From: Clostridia bacterium
GTDB lineage: Bacteria; Bacillota; Clostridia; TANB77; CAG-508
NCBI GenBank assembly: GCA_900753245.1
Contig: CAADYJ010000067.1
Location: 1 to 22,583 of the forward strand
Reading direction: 5' to 3'
DNA: 22,583 bases
Shown here: in pieces, positions 20,638-22,583 of the stretch
Position numbering within the stretch: the first letter of the stretch is position 1
Layout: each line of letters opens with the position of its first letter
Position numbers and translations under genes: made by a program
The notes under the pieces: model-generated
The model's database searches: none
What the model was told of the DNA's origin: nothing
What the model saw: only the letters and a program-made list of their open reading frames with translations

Positions 20638-22452
20638 TTCTTCTACCTCTTCAAATTGGCTATTGTATAAATCTGCATAGAATCCACCTTTTGCTAGAAG
20701 TTCTTCGTGTGTTCCTTGCTCTACTATATCTCCGTGGTTCATAACTAAAATTAAGTCTGCATTTTTTATTGTTGATAGTCTATGTGCAATTATGAAGCTT
20801 GTTCTTCCTTTCATTAGGTTATCCATTGCTGCTTGAATTTGTATTTCTGTTCTTGTATCTATTGAACTTGTTGCTTCGTCTAATATTAATATTTTTGGAT
20901 CTGCTAAAATTACTCTTGCTATTGTTAATAATTGTTTTTGTCCTGCAGATACATTGCTTGATTCTTCGTTTAGTATCATGTCATAACTACTTGGAAGTGT
21001 TTTTATAAAATGATGTACATGTGCTGCTTTTGCTGCCTCTATTACTTCTGCATCTGTAGCATCTGGCTTGCTATAACGAATATTGTCTTTTATAGTTCCT
21101 CCAAATAGCCATGTGTCTTGAAGTACCATTCCAAACATTTTTCTTAAATCTTCACGTTTGAAATCTTTTATATTTATTCCATCTAATAAAATTGCTCCAC
21201 TATTTACATCATAAAATCTCATAAGCAATTTTACCATTGTTGTTTTTCCTGCACCTGTTGGTCCTACTATTGCAATTTTTTGTCCATCTTTAACTTTTGC
21301 ACTAAAGTCATTTATTATTATTCTATCTTCATCATATCCAAATTTTACATGGTCAAATGTGATATTTCCCTTTAGACCCTCTGTAGATTTTGGATTTTCT
21401 ACATCTTCTACTTCTTCTGGTTCTTCTAAAAATTCAAATACTCTTTCTGCAGCTGCTACCATTGCTTGTAACATTGAAGATACTTGTGCTATTTGGTTTA
21501 TTGGCTGTGTATATTGTTTGTTATATTGTATAAATGATTGTATATTTCCTACTGTAATTTTTCCTTGAATTGCTAAGTATCCACCTAAAATTGCAACTGC
21601 TACATATCCTATATTTCCTATAAAGTTCATTATTGGAAATATTAAACCTGATAAGAATTGAGATTTCCATGCTGATTGATACAATTCTTTGTTGGCTTTG
21701 CTAAATTCTTTTATTGCTTCATTTTCGCCATTAAATGCTTTTACTATTGTGTGTCCGCCATATATTTCTTCTACTTGACCATTTACATGACCTAAATAAT
21801 CTTGTTGTTTCTTAAAGTATTTTTGTGATTTTCCTACTACATTTTTTACTATAAATACAGTAACTGGTAAAATTAATAGTGAAACAAGTGTCATTTCCCA
21901 GCTTATTGAAAACATCATTATTAACACACCAATTAGCGTACATATTGAAGTTATAATTTGTGTAATACTTTGATTTAAGTTTTGAGAAAGTGTATCTATG
22001 TCGTTTGTTATTATAGATAATACTTCTCCTTTTGTTTTTTTATCAAAATAGTGCATAGGTAATTTGTTTATTTTTTTAGCTAAATCATTACGCATTTTAT
22101 ATGTTAGTTTTTGTGCAACACCTGTCATTGTGAAACCTTGGATAAGTGAAAATAATGCACTTAATCCATATAATGCAAGTAATGTAAGTAAAATTTGTCC
22201 TATTTTTTCAAAGTCTATTCCACTTCCACCAGATAATTTACTAACTAATCCATTAAATATTTCTGTTGTGGCATTTCCTAATATTTTAGGTCCTACTATT
22301 GAAAATATTGTACTTCCAATAGCAAATATTATTACTATTACTAATGCTAGTCTATATTTTGATAAATAATTGTTTAATAATTTTTTAGTTGTTCCTTTAA
22401 AATCTTTTGCTCTTTCTACTGTTTTACCAGGTCCTCTGCCTGGTCCTCCCAT
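20635..22452 (-). CDS. ABC exporter half-transporter (heterodimeric multidrug type)
   Basis: 605 residues as read from the ATG at 22452. An N-terminal membrane domain with six helices (about 33-320) is followed by the ATPase domain (about 363-600): Walker A GPTGAGKTT (397-405), signature NVSAGQKQ (500-507, VSAGQ for the usual LSGGQ), Walker B ILILDEATSSID (521-532, catalytic E526 present) and switch H557. The Gly/Pro-rich start GGPGRGPG is typical of a clostridial group whose partner gene is usually directly upstream, here beyond the right edge. The start is odd: the only ATG with a good ribosome binding site (GGAGAG at 22476-22471, ATG at 22465) is one base out of frame, while the correct frame reads HGPM before the ATG used here. 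The stop codon is supplied by a palindromic element. Confidence 0.93.
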   Translation of the reverse strand: MGGPGRGPGKTVERAKDFKGTTKKLLNNYLSKYRLALVIVIIFAIGSTIFSIVGPKILGNATTEIFNGLVSKLSGGSGIDFEKIGQILLTLLALYGLSALFSLIQGFTMTGVAQKLTYKMRNDLAKKINKLPMHYFDKKTKGEVLSIITNDIDTLSQNLNQSITQIITSICTLIGVLIMMFSISWEMTLVSLLILPVTVFIVKNVVGKSQKYFKKQQDYLGHVNGQVEEIYGGHTIVKAFNGENEAIKEFSKANKELYQSAWKSQFLSGLIFPIMNFIGNIGYVAVAILGGYLAIQGKITVGNIQSFIQYNKQYTQPINQIAQVSSMLQAMVAAAERVFEFLEEPEEVEDVENPKSTEGLKGNITFDHVKFGYDEDRIIINDFSAKVKDGQKIAIVGPTGAGKTTMVKLLMRFYDVNSGAILLDGINIKDFKREDLRKMFGMVLQDTWLFGGTIKDNIRYSKPDATDAEVIEAAKAAHVHHFIKTLPSSYDMILNEESSNVSAGQKQLLTIARVILADPKILILDEATSSIDTRTEIQIQAAMDNLMKGRTSFIIAHRLSTIKNADLILVMNHGDIVEQGTHEELLAKGGFYADLYNSQFEEVEE

Positions 22453-22497
22453 TGGTCCGTGGCATGTTTTCTCTCCTTTTTCTATTTACTTTCCTCC

Positions 22498-22581
22498 ACC
22501 CCAAAAGGTCCAGGTTATAATGGGGTAATAGATAATTTATTAAATAATTGTTACCCCATTATAACCTGGACCTTTTGGGGT
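22498..22581. repeat. Perfect 31-bp inverted repeat, REPIN- or MITE-like
   Basis: Left arm 22498-22528 and right arm 22551-22581 are exact reverse complements over 31 bases, around a 22-base AT-only centre apart from two G residues. Each arm is itself partly symmetric (ACCCC near one end, GGGGT near the other), so the whole resembles two REP units in opposite orientation. It lies 46 bases upstream of the exporter ATG and ends within 2 bases of the window edge. No T-run follows, so it is not a normal terminator. Confidence 0.88.
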
Positions 22582-22583
22582 AA

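Noticed and set aside
1..22583. tRNA, rRNA, riboswitch or phage/integrase genes
   Set aside because: None was recognised on either strand; intergenic gaps are short and explained by promoters, terminators, palindromes or one pseudogene.

Overview
The window is very AT-rich (GC roughly in the high 20s by eye). Its genes have strong AGGAGG-type ribosome binding sites and many simple hairpin terminators. The content points to an endospore-forming member of the Clostridia, probably an uncultured, small-genome gut lineage. Evidence for sporulation is SpoVS, a YtfJ/GerW-type protein, an H-type small acid-soluble spore protein and a SpoIIID-like regulator. The lineage below class level is inference. 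No rRNA, tRNA, CRISPR array, phage gene or transposase gene was seen.

Layout. Positions 1-679 (-) hold the N-terminal part of a TPR protein made of near-identical 102-bp repeats. 798-3711 (-) carries miaB, an unknown 122-aa protein, rpmE (L31) and two small single-pass membrane proteins. 3852-5839 (+) carries a VanW-domain protein and a D-Ala-D-Ala carboxypeptidase. 5875-9433 (-) is a chromosome-maintenance and sporulation block in the order recA, recX, scpA, DUF2953 protein, ytfJ/gerW. recA has a clear promoter with a LexA-like palindrome over the start site. 9539-12932 (-) holds an orphan oligopeptide-binding protein, a HicB/HicA toxin-antitoxin pair, spoVS and a ymdB-type phosphodiesterase. 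13123-13725 (+) holds the spore protein and the SpoIIID-like regulator, which has palindromes around its promoter. 13741-18397 (-) is an ABC transporter (ATPase plus a 1066-aa FtsX-type permease with a long coiled coil) followed by rpiA. 18514-18895 (+) is a broken gene. 19043-20472 (-) is a GNAT acetyltransferase plus a PHP phosphatase. 20635-22452 (-) is an ABC exporter half-transporter whose 5' end looks frameshifted.

The least ordinary part is the right third. Short REP-like palindromes of three sequence types sit exactly at the edges of gene modules. A pair brackets the FtsX-ABC operon in opposite orientation. A second, nearly identical pair brackets the GNAT/PHP operon, and one of its copies supplies the stop codon of the ABC exporter. 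A third type forms a perfect 31-bp inverted repeat at the right edge. Together with the pseudogene and the exporter's disturbed start, this suggests a remodelled accessory segment beside conserved core genes. I found no clearly new multi-gene system. The strongest leads are the palindrome family, the pseudogene and the candidate operators at recA and the SpoIIID-like gene.
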